Source: Paulinella micropora (Eukaryota > Cercozoa > Imbricatea > Euglyphida). From it: a DNA stretch of 23,467 bases. The position numbers and the translations under genes are program-made. Location of the stretch: contig BJOX01000047.1 in assembly GCA_009731375.1 (NCBI GenBank), forward strand, positions 652,549-676,015, in the 5' to 3' direction. Position 1 is the first letter of the stretch, and every line of letters starts with the position of its first letter. Positions 8,661 through 18,000 of this stretch are shown here, one piece after another. Below the pieces are notes generated by a model, which was not told the DNA's origin, made no database searches, and worked only from the letters and a program-made list of their open reading frames with translations.

Positions 8661-10250
8661 TTGAGTGTCGGCGGTGTGCTGCGTGTGCTTTGCGTGTGTG
8701 TCTGTGCATGCTTGGCGTGCGTGTCTTTGCGTACTTGGCGTGTACTTGGTGTGTTTCTGTGCTGCATGTGCATGTCTGTACAGTGTGTGCTGCGTCTATG
8801 TCTGTGCGTGCTGGCATGTGTCTGTGCTGCGTGTGCGTGTCCGTGCGGTGTGTGTGAGAGTGTGCTGCGCGTATGTTTGTGCGTGCTTGGAGTGTGTGTC
8901 TGTGCTACGTGCGTGGAATTGTGCTGTGTGCATGGCGTAATTAGCGTGTTTCTGTGTGGGAGTGTGCTGCGTGCATGGCGTACTTGGCGTGTTTCTGTGC
9001 TGCGTGTGGATATCTTGCGTAGTGTGTGCTGCGTGTATGTCTGCGCGTGCTTGGTGTGTGTGTGTGTGTGTGTGTGCCTGGCGTGTGTGTCGGTGCACAG
9101 TGTGTGAGAGTGTGTTGCCTGTATTTCTGTGCGCACACGTGTGTCTGTGCTGCCTGTGGACGTACTATGCGGTGTGCGTGTCTGTGGTGTGGGAGTGTGC
9201 TGCGTGTGTGTGAGAGAGCGTATGTCTGTGCGTGCTCTGCATTTATCTCTGCTGCGTGTAAGTCTTTGCATGCTTGGCGTGTGTCTGTGCTTAGTGTGAG
9301 AATGTGCAGCGCGGTCGTGTCTGTTTGGTAGAGTGTGCTGCGTGTATGTCTGTGCGTGCTTCGCGCTTGGCGTGTCTGTGCGGACTGGGCGTGTGTCTGT
9401 GCTGCGAGTGTGTTTGCGCGTGCTTGGCGTGTGTGGCTGTGCTGCATCTGAGAGCGTGCTGCGTGTGCGTGTCCGTGCAGTGTGCTGTGTGTATTCTGTG
9501 CATGCTTGGCGTGTGTCTGTGCTGCGTGTGCGTGTCTGTGCAGTGTGTATGAGAGCGTGCTGCGCGTATGTCTGTGCGTGCTTGGCGTGTGTGCCTGTGC
9601 TGCCTTGGGAGTGTGCCGCGTATGGAAATGTGCTGCGTGCTTGTCTGTACGTGCGTGTGCGTCTGTGCTGCGTGGGAGTGTGCCGCGTATTGAAATGTGC
9701 TGCATGCATGTCTGTGCGTGCTTGGCGTGTGTCTGTGCTGCGTGTGCGTGTCTGTTCAGTTGTGTATGAGAGCGTGCTGCGCGTATGTCTGTGCGTGCTT
9801 GGCGTGTGTGTCTGTGCGTACTTGGGGTGTGTCCGTGCTGCGTGTAAGTCTTTGCGTGCTTGGCGTGTGTCTGTGCTGCGTGTGGGAGTGTGCTGCGCGT
9901 ATGTCCGTTTGACGTGTGCTGCGTATATGTCTGTGCGTGCTTCGTGCTTCGCGTGTCTGTGCGTACTTGGCGTGTGCCTGTGCTGCGCGTGGGAGTGTGC
10001 TGTGTGTATGTGTGCGTACTTGGCGTGTGTCTGTGCTGCGTGTATGTTTTGGCATGTAGCTGTGCTGCGTGTGAGAGCGTGCAGCGTATGCGTGTCTGTG
10101 CAGTATATGTGAGAGTGTTGGCGGTGTGCTGCGCGTGCTTTGCTTGTGTGTCTGTGCATGCTGGGCATGCGTGTCTTTGCGTGCTGGGCGTGTGTCTGCG
10201 CTTCGTGTGGGAGTGTGCTGCGCGTATGTGTGTGTGCGTGTGTGTACTCC
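8661..10250. repeat. GT/GC-rich minisatellite with higher-order structure
   Basis: Degenerate units built from GTGTCTGTGCTGCGTGTG, CGTATGTCTGTGCGTGCTTG and GGGAGTGTGCTGCG. A nearly identical segment starting ATGAGAGCGTGCTGCGCG occurs at 9549 and 9766 (period 217), GGGAGTGTGCCGCG at 9607 and 9674 (period 67), and the opening GGCGGTGTGCTGCG returns near 10116. Minus-strand frames up to about 600 codons (His/Thr/Gln/Arg/Ser repeats) are open only because the repeat lacks stop triplets in those frames. Adjacent frames are also open, which argues against coding. Confidence 0.9.
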
Positions 10251-10329
10251 CTATGTGTCTGTGTTTGACTCTGAATTGTATCTGTACGTATCGGTGATCC
10301 TGTCTTGCACGAATCCACGTCTTTCTTAG

Positions 10330-10920
10330 TCTGCTTTCGTGCAACTACCATGGATCCAAGAGAAGAACAGTGACAAGAAGGAGGAGGATGGCATGACGGG
10401 GAGCAACGATAAGGTCGCGCATCCGCCAGCCCAAACACTCTTATCTTTTCATCTGCGCATGGCTAACCATGCCAAGGGAAGACTTATGTTTGATATACAC
10501 TGAATGTCATGTGTGTAGTGCTTCCGGCAACCGGGACAGGAGCGGGGCAACGCGGAAGAGGCAGCGCACTCTCCCGGGAGCGAGGAAGACCACGAGGACG
10601 GTAAGGAGGGGGAAGTACAGGATGAACAGAGCAGGGAGAACGGAAAGGTCGCCCCCAGCTCACCATCATCAGTGGTTTCCGACAGCAATAATCAAGACCG
10701 TGAGCAGACGATAGCGGAGCTTGGGCAGGTGCAAGGAAACCTGGAGGAAACGAGGACACGGCAGAGGAAGTGGTATCTATCTCCTGCAATAACCGCATCT
10801 TCAGTGTTTTCCTATTCCAAGGGTCAGGGTCGCCACCAGGAGGCAGCCGAGCCGCCCCCAAAAGCACAAGCTGGCAGAAAAATCCCCCGCCCGCCGATCT
10901 TTCCCGACAGACCTTTTTGA
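10330..10920 (+). pseudogene. Decayed acidic reading frame, unrecognised
   Basis: One frame is open from a TTTCTTAG (acceptor-like) at 10322-10329 to 10500 and again from 10519 to 10917, broken only by TGA at 10501 and TAG at 10516. Its composition is protein-like: charged, low in Cys and Trp, with KNSDKKEEDG and, further on, SEEDHEDGKEGEVQDEQS. No ATG opens it cleanly and no domain is recognisable. The last 50 bp belong to the direct repeat at 10864-10913. It could be exons separated by a tiny intron, a dead gene, or chance. A minus-strand frame of 191 codons covers the same DNA but looks less protein-like. Confidence 0.3.
10864..10913 (+). repeat. 50-bp direct repeat, left copy
   Basis: GCACAAGCTG(G/A)CAGAAAAAT followed by CCCCCGCCCGCCGATCTTTC and CCGACAGACC. 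Identical to 11167-11216 apart from one base. The GC-rich core also occurs inverted at 11141-11157. The two copies enclose about 250 bp and may be the ends of a small element. Confidence 0.85.
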
Positions 10921-11140
10921 CCTTTGAGGCCGATGCTGAAATGTCTTTTGACCAACATTTGTGGCTTAAAAAGCGCCGCAGTTTGCGGCCGGGCTGGTGC
11001 CCCAATGAACCGAAATAAGGCGGCCCCCCCCGAAGCCCCCCCTTGCCGCTTGGCGCCAAGTTTGCAGGTTTAGCCTGTGCCCAAGAAAATTTTGGCTGCT
11101 AAAAAAGGCAATGGCCTTAAATGTCGAGAGCTTTTGGGAG

Positions 11141-11216
11141 AAGATCGGCGGGCGGGGAAAAGTTTGGCACAAGCTGACAGAAAAATCCCCCGCCCGCCGA
11201 TCTTTCCCGACAGACC
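11141..11216 (+). repeat. 50-bp direct repeat, right copy, preceded by an inverted core
   Basis: AAGATCGGCGGGCGGGG (11141-11157) is the reverse complement of part of the direct repeat, whose second copy follows at 11167-11216. The two can pair into a short hairpin. Confidence 0.8.
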
Positions 11217-11278
11217 GTTTTGACAAGAACAAGCGCAGGGCGTAAGGAGCTCCTTGCGAGAGTGCCCGCTGACCTCTG

Positions 11279-11890
11279 GGCTGCAGGAGCATCCAGCTGT
11301 GCTCTGCTGCTATCCTACCTTATGCACGACCAGCTGGGCTGCTCCTTACCGCGTGCCACACGCCTGGATAGCGACCCGCCGGTAGCGCCTATGAGTCCGA
11401 TCATGCCAGCCAAGCAGCCGGCCCATGGTGCCTGCCTCCTGCTTGTGCTATCTTCCGTCAGAGCTCGTGCCTATCCCTCTGGCGCGCACACTCACGCCGC
11501 TGCGGACTGCAAGTATCTGAAGAAAAAAAAGCATGTTCTGAGTGTATTGTTCTTAGTTTAGTTTGTCGACTGTGCTAGGCTTTGCAAATACCCCGCTACA
11601 GCTACTCCTTCCATCGTATGGTTCGCGCCCTGTCCCTCGCGCTACTCATTAGTTGGGCTATTACTAACGTCGCGCGAGACCGCGACTACCAGGGGCACAA
11701 GACGAGACGCAGCGTGCAGGTAAGTCGGTTAGTCGGCTGTAGCACCCCGCCCCCCCCCCCCTATCGCACGTCCGGCCGAAAAGAAAAAAACAACAGAGTT
11801 ACAGGAAATCATAAGTTTTGATAAAAATAATGTCAAAGAATGAGGTAGTTCAAAATGTCCAGGGAAAAGCAAGGATATTATGATAAAAGA
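11279..11890 (+). repeat. 610-bp dispersed repeat, copy 2
   Basis: Same order and orientation as 2376-2990, with scattered substitutions and small indels. It includes the exon-like segment 11618-11719, the splice donor at 11720, a C-run, and the A-rich tail whose third copy appears at 1-100. Repetition of promoter-side sequence, ATG and donor together suggests duplication of a gene start or a mobile unit containing one. Confidence 0.85.
11618..11719 (+). CDS. Putative first coding exon with signal-peptide-like N-terminus, ending in a consensus splice donor
   Basis: ATG at 11618 opens 34 codons, MVRALSLALLISWAITNV then a charged tail ending HKTRRSVQ, and meets CAG|GTAAGT exactly in phase 0. 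A basic start, a hydrophobic core and a polar boundary are the layout of an N-terminal secretion signal. No second exon is identified downstream before the opposite-strand primase-helicase remnant, so the gene, if any, is truncated or the rest is elsewhere. The splice donor is identical in copy 1, where the frame is broken. No family is recognised. Confidence 0.35.
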
Positions 11891-11928
11891 CATGCTGTAT
11901 TTATCTCCATTATTCTGTGTTGAACTTC

Positions 11929-11951
11929 CCCCCCCCCCCCCCACCACCACC
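11929..11951. repeat. Poly-C run followed by CCA triplets
   Basis: A homopolymer C tract plus (CCA)n, like the start of the window. Confidence 0.85.
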
Positions 11952-12117
11952 ATAAAACAATTAGCGCGAAAAACGTCCTGCCCTTCTGTCTCTTTTTTGT
12001 GAACAAGCAGAGATTCGTTTTGTCTGTCTGGTGCTAAACACACAGCGAGGGTGTGAACGTAACTTCTTAAGTTTTAACAAAAAGTGCATGTGGTTTCGGC
12101 TTGCTTTCTTTCTTGAT

Positions 12118-14240
12118 TCAAGAGTATCGCGCATTATACACGCCAGTGATTTGGGCCCTGACGTGCTGCACCTGTTCCTCCTGAGAGACCCCGGCCAGCA
12201 GACGTTTGGCCTGCGAATCCCATCGTAGATAGGTTTCAAGGCTTTTCTCAAAGGTGACAATGTTCTTCGCCGTGAAATGCCCATTTCGGTTGAGCGTGCA
12301 CCAGATGTTGTAATGTTTGTGCCAGTCCTTGGGCGTCCAGTGCACAGGCCCCTCGACTTCATCGAGGAAGTTGCTATTCTTGACGGTGTGGTACAAGAAC
12401 TGAACGTGCAAAGGGCTGCTGGTGTACGCACTATTCCAGAAAATTTCTGTATCGTACCGCGCATCCCGGCGGAGGTCGACCTTATCGACCCGCGGGTCCT
12501 GAGAGCAAAAGAGTTGCCAGGCTAGCACCTCATCAGGCAGGGCATGAAGGCGTGCAAAGTACTCCTGGGCCGATGTTGTGCGTATGCGATTAGCAAATTT
12601 GTTGGACACTGGGAAAAAAATATAGCGACGGTCGCCTCTCTCCACGAGTACAGTGTCATCGTGATTGCTATTAAAGAATAGCCCGCTCGGATCTCTAACG
12701 GAAAACAAGGGCATGAACTTGGGATTGATGTTTAGTCTTTTTGAAGTTATCTTTTCTTTCATAGCGTTGGACCCGACCTTGTTGGTGCTATGCACAGCCT
12801 CTTCGCTGACAACTAGCACTTTAAAACCCAGGTGCAAGTTGTGCTTGCCCGTTAGTTCATCAGGTTTGCTTGAAACAAATACCTATTGTTCTCCGATGAC
12901 ACGTGCAAGCAGCTCGACCAGAGTAGACTTGCCTGCTCCTGGCTCGGAGATGAACACGCAAGCCTGCTCAGGTTTCTGTCCTTGGCGCAGCAGACTGTAC
13001 ACCATTTCAAGAGGTAGAGGTACATTTGTGTCATGCCTCCCGCAATGATGTCGTGCACATAGTCGCGGAAAGGAGATGCAAGCCGGTCCATTTCTGCCGC
13101 GTCGAGCCAGTGTGTTTGCATGTACTTTTGAACCTGCTGAGTCGAAACCCGAAACCCCGTGAACCAATTTAGTTTGTTGGTCAGGCATTCGCTGTAGCGC
13201 TTATTATGCACAGCCTCTTCCGTTGGGTCAGTGTCAAAGTCAATACCTTTGGCGACTCTGCGTTTGGTGTTTTGGAGCCAAGCCCTACGAAAGGTGGTCT
13301 TCAAACCTCTGTCGGGTCTGACACTCCCGCGAGTCTCCTTGCGTCCTTTGGTCTTTGCTTTGATTAAGAGCGGGGGCAGCTCTATTTTCAAATCATCTCC
13401 TTGGTGCTTAACATCGTTAATTGGTTTTAGTATCCACTCCCTCTCTGCCCCCAGCCCCCAGAACACTGCGACTGCCTCTTTGCTTGTTCCTGAGATTTGG
13501 CACAAGTAATCATTCATAAACAGCGTTAGCCTTTGCGTAAGCTCTTCCCGTGCATCTTCGTACCGTTCCTCGAACGTGTCTTCCCAGGAGTTCTCCTCTT
13601 CCGAATCCTCCTCCGAGTTCTCCTTTGAATCCTCCCCCGAATCGTCGGCCTTTTTCTGTAGTGGCTTGAACCTGCGCTTGGCGGCGGCTTCCCCTTGCCA
13701 ATATTTCATGAAAAGCTTTACCGCCTTACTCACTGTGCGTTTCCTCTTTTGGCAGGCCTCTTCAAATCTCCCGTACGGCAGATCTTGTCCAACATAATCC
13801 AGCTTGGCAGGCCGTGCAAGAGGAGTAAGCTGGGATAAGAGGCCCTCCAGCCGTGCATGATACTTCCTGTCGTTTCTTTCCAAAGCCTCGTCGTCTTCCT
13901 CCTCGTCGTCTTCTTCTTCGTCACCATCCTTCTCACCCTCCTCCCGCTCCTGCACATCGTCGATCCCCTGCGACTCTCCCTCCTTGCTACCTTCTGTGCC
14001 CCTCGAATCCAAGCGCTGGCTGCCGCCCTGACCCTCCTTGCCATCTCCTAGCTCAAAAATAGCCGGGCCCCGTCTCCTGCATGCCTCTGCAAGGCAGAGG
14101 ACGGACACGTGCATGAATTCATCGCAGGCGCTGATGTACGCGTTGTTACTATCATGGGTACAGCCGTCGTAGGCAGGGCACGGGTGCTGCCTTGAGCCAG
14201 TACTGTTTTTTACGTATTCGATATACAGGCTTTTTTGTTG
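12118..14240 (-). pseudogene. Broken virus-type primase-superfamily 3 helicase (endogenous viral-like element)
   Basis: Replicative primase-helicase remnant. Reading on the minus strand, an open frame without a start runs from 14240. It has a PrimPol-like zinc ribbon (about 14180-14075: Cys-Pro, Cys, His, then DSNNAY, and later CLAEAC), two acidic stretches, and a middle region probably equivalent to the D5-type N-terminal domain. The superfamily 3 helicase shows Walker A EPGAGKST (12923-12946), a Walker-B-like LVVSEEA (about 12800), a sensor SNHDD and an arginine-finger-like GDRRY (about 12620-12634). It ends at TGA 12118-12120. This arrangement is typical of DNA-virus and plasmid primase-helicases (DUF5906/D5 type). 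The catalytic primase domain is missing, a frameshift lies around 13035-13060, and an in-frame TAG stands at 12883-12885. It would have unwound DNA at a replication fork. It is now almost certainly inactive unless recoded or spliced. Confidence 0.8.
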
Positions 14241-14316
14241 TTAGTGAGATTGAAGACTAGGTTAGGATTGTGGTGTCGCCGCTCGCGTAGGAAATTGCCG
14301 ACAAGCTCTCTACAAA

Positions 14317-14572
14317 CTACTCCTTACCGCCCCCTCCATTTCCGTCCGTGTTTGCAGTCAGAATCTTTTTTTTGCTGCAAGACCGTCGTCTCGCGCTAGC
14401 GGGCTGGACAACCGGAAGCACCCGAACCTGGGCGGGCCAGTATTCGTGGGGCTTGTGCGCCAGCCCCCAGAGCAGCGCGTCGCGTGTGCACAGCTGCGCG
14501 CCGAGCCCCGCCAAGGGCAGCATGGGCTGTCGCACGGGCTTGTTCTGGAAGGGAAGCTTCTTAAATAATCTC
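14317..14572 (-). pseudogene. GC-rich coding-like fragment, unrecognised
   Basis: A minus-strand frame open from 14572 to 14317 carries a plausible protein stretch (GLGAQLCTRDALLWGLAHKP, then HEYWPAQVRVLP) before turning low-complexity. It begins after an in-frame TAG and has no convincing start. It lies about 75 bp upstream of the primase-helicase remnant on the same strand but in no demonstrable continuity with it. It may be another piece of the same inserted element, or an unrelated exon. Confidence 0.2.
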
Positions 14573-14700
14573 TAGAATCTGAGACTGACACTGACTTGTT
14601 AATTCTTAACTTGAAAATTAATTCAAAAATTAAGTACTATTTCTTATTCCGGTCACTAATTCTTATTTTGAGTATTAACTAAAAAACGATAAAGATTTTT

Positions 14701-15009
14701 CCTCTTGATTGTCCGCAGTAATATTACTGACGACATTCAAGAGGGAAAAAAAAAATCATTTTTTCGCTCGGATTTTGGTTGGAATTTTAATTTTGTGTCA
14801 GTTTTTCGTTTTTGTGGCAAAAATTCAAATTTTCCAATTTAACTGTAACATTGCGCGAAAATTTACTATATTTTGCGTACGAATATAACTGTCAATTTGA
14901 AACTTCAACTTCAAATTTCCAACCAAAATGAAAATTCCGACCAAAATTAAAATTCAAGGGCCAACCAAAATCAATTTTTTTTTCTCTTGAATGTCGTCAG
15001 TAATACTAC
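14701..15009. mobile_element. Foldback/MITE-like element with TAATATTAC-tipped hairpin
   Basis: The end motif CTCTTGAATGTCGTCAGTAA at 14984-15003 appears inverted at 14724-14743 and again, diverged, in forward orientation at 14702-14721. The inner arms (AT-rich TTTTGGTTGG / CCAACCAAAA) also pair, so the roughly 300-bp unit can fold on itself. It has no coding capacity. The two left-hand motifs form an imperfect palindrome of about 45 bp centred on TAATATTAC (14719-14727). The right end has TAATACTAC at 15001-15009. Confidence 0.7.
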
Positions 15010-18000
15010 GGGCCCGGCGTTCAAATTTCGCCTACTGTTCGTAATCATGAGTCGGGAGTCACTGTGCGACTGTTAATGTTAGAGTCAACTGCGGCACGCG
15101 CTGTGTGACTTCAAGTTCCTAGCCGCTGCCACCGAGCAGCTTTCGACCACTCCGACCTGGCGTGACAGTCTTGTGCCCCGGTGCCATATTTTTCTCCACT
15201 GTTGGTGAGTGTCAACTTCTTAAGTGTATTAGCGAAATAATATATATGTACGTGAAAAGCTTTCATTTTAGTAGTGTTTAAGTGCATGCGCATGATTGCC
15301 AATTGGCAATGAAAAATAACTACTTTCAGAAGCAGGAAAAAATAAAAGAAATTATATAAAAATATCATAGTAAAAGTTCATTATATTATTAATAACCTGA
15401 CCCGAAACTTATAAATTTTTTAAAGAAAAGTTTAATATGACGGTGTAGTGAGTCTGTTCACTCAGTCGTAGTACTGGTTGCAAAAATGTTGTTGCCAATT
15501 GGTAACTGAGTTTGATTGAACAAATAAGAATTGAAAAAATTATATTTTTTTTGAATACAATGTGGGAAAATGATCATCTAGTATTGGTAAAGACTTTTGT
15601 AAATTGACATGTTATTATCTTCAGAATCAGAGCTAATATTTGAGCGCTTAGATTGCAATAGCGAATTAGTATAAAATACAAACAACAAAAAACAGCTTCC
15701 TTTCAGATGAGATTATGAAATGAAAACAGCAACTAATTTGTCTCCATGATGTTGTGAGTTGACACGGACGACAACAAAATAAAAACAAACATTATTTGGT
15801 TTTTCGAAGATGTAAAGAAACTCAAAAAATGAAAACAAAACCATGTGCTTCACAAAGTAATTTTACATTACTTGTTTTTGTCAAATAAAACCATATATGT
15901 CAGAAATGAAATGTGAAGCGGTGAACATGCAAACATATTTAGCAATCTCGCGGGTGATTGCAAGCACAAACGAAATATAAAAAGTAAACATGCATGATAA
16001 CATCACCAATAAGAAGGACAAAGTATGTGGAAAAGGGGGGCAAAACACAAGAAAAAAGTATCGTTGGTCAGCAAACAAAACATGTTTGTGTACACAGCAA
16101 GGGTAACGTGAGTGCGGAAGTGGGCAGGCAAACACGTAGCAATGTTGCAAGCTGGAAATAGAACAGCGCACACGTACACAGTGATTATGTAGTGAAAAAA
16201 AAGCAAGTTGTTATGTTATTTTCTTGATTTTATTTTCTCAAACATGACTTTCTTAAATATATTGCTTTCTATTCTCAGTGTGTCATGCACAGGTGATGTG
16301 ATAAAAGACGCGCACACACACACAAATGCATGGGTGGTGGACGTACAAGCTTGTGACAACATGTGAAATAATTCATAACAGCAAAAACACACAAAGCACA
16401 GAAAAATGGATTGCACAAAAAAAAACGAAATGCGTGCACTGTCTGCTTGAATTCTCTGCACATACACAACAACATTAGAAACCAACGAGACAGATCACAT
16501 AGGCGTCACACACAGAATTCAAGGTTAGCTGGCAAAGCAACAAAAAAGTGTGGGGGTTATGAATGACATAAATTGCTTTATGTTGTGACAAATACAAGTT
16601 TTGCTGTATTCTGTTACTATTCGAGCTGTGTGCACACAATCATACTGCTTTTTTTTCATCATCTCTTTCCTATGCTTTCTTACCTATGGGCGCATGTGTA
16701 TGTACAAATATTAATGTGACAGAAGGAAGCGTTTGTGTAATATAAACTGTTAGGAGTCACGCGTTTCTACCTTCAGAATTAACAAAAACAGAACTATGCT
16801 CATCCCACATCCTTTTTGTCTTCGTTTGCTAAGGTGTCTTGTCTATCTGAACAGAAATATCTAATCTCTATGTATTTTCCCTGCGCTTTGTCTAACAAAA
16901 ACCAAAAACTATTCACGGCATGCTCTTCTCCAACCAAATAATATCCACTTGTAATAAAAACAAAATTATCTATAATTGGAAAGACGATACACATAGAAGT
17001 AGCTGTTTCAATATCTTTTTTTCATGAGAACATGAACTAAATTATATTGATGTTACTTTCCACTATTTTCTTTGTGAACCCACGCTGCCAGTGACTTAAA
17101 AAAAGGAACAGAAAGACAGCTTCCTACCTCCATACTTTTTCAGAAAATGCAAAAATCCCCAAAATAGGGTGCATATGAAGGTTCTAGTGGCCGGTAGAGT
17201 GTATGAGCAGATGATCTCATTCAATATTCAAGATTTTGAGGTGCTGTCTGCGCAGAATTTAATGTTTTTAGTGGGAATGGATGATGCCTTCTTTACCTTT
17301 TCAGTTCATATAAGCTATTGCTGTGATCTGGGGGAATGTTCTGAATGTCGACAAACTAGTTTTCGACCTATGTTTTCCTAGTTTGTGTTTTATACCGTAC
17401 ATATCTGCAAAAACCCTTTGGCAATATTGCTCAACATAACATTTGAATTCATGTGAGCACTTGTGCGTTAACACATCATGCACACAACATTTTTCAGTTA
17501 AAAACACCATACTTGCTATGTCCTGAAAAGTGAAAATAGAAGTCGATAATACTAGTATAAGGATTTCAAGAAAGGCATATTCCATGTTTTCTGATGAAAA
17601 CACTTGTGTCATGCTTGGTTTTGCTTGAAACAACGTGGATTGAATAAACATCTGCTCCAACATCATGACCTCCGACATGAAACTAGTGCCGCGTTCCTGT
17701 AAGCATACTCTGCAATATTTGACAAGATCATGCCAATTTCCGGAGAGGAAACCAGAAAAATTTCCAATTAAATATTTGAAGGAACAGGCCTATTGACATA
17801 CGTACTAGCATTTGAAGTGAAGGCCGCACAATTTTTTTTATTTGACGGTTTTTGCGGGGTCGAGAATGGTAAAAGTCGTGTCTCTTGAGAGTTTTGTGTT
17901 TTTTTTCTGTGTATTTCTCATGCATACTTTCACGTCCCGTGGTCTTGTACAGTCGTTCCAAACGTTGTCCCCATGCTGTCTGTAAAATGGTTTGTTGTAA

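Noticed and set aside
8582-10438. Minus-strand open frame of 618 codons across the minisatellite
   Set aside because: It is composed of His/Thr/Gln/Arg/Ser repeats dictated by the GT/GC repeat. Several other frames are open over the same DNA, and there is no domain.
10484-11059. Minus-strand 191-codon frame
   Set aside because: Pro/Arg/Ser-rich because of the GC-rich repeats it crosses. It overlaps the more protein-like plus-strand frame and the 50-bp repeats.
17301-17678. Minus-strand 125-codon Cys-containing frame
   Set aside because: The composition is not impossible for a protein, but there is no recognisable domain, no neighbour context and no splice evidence. It is kept as unassigned.
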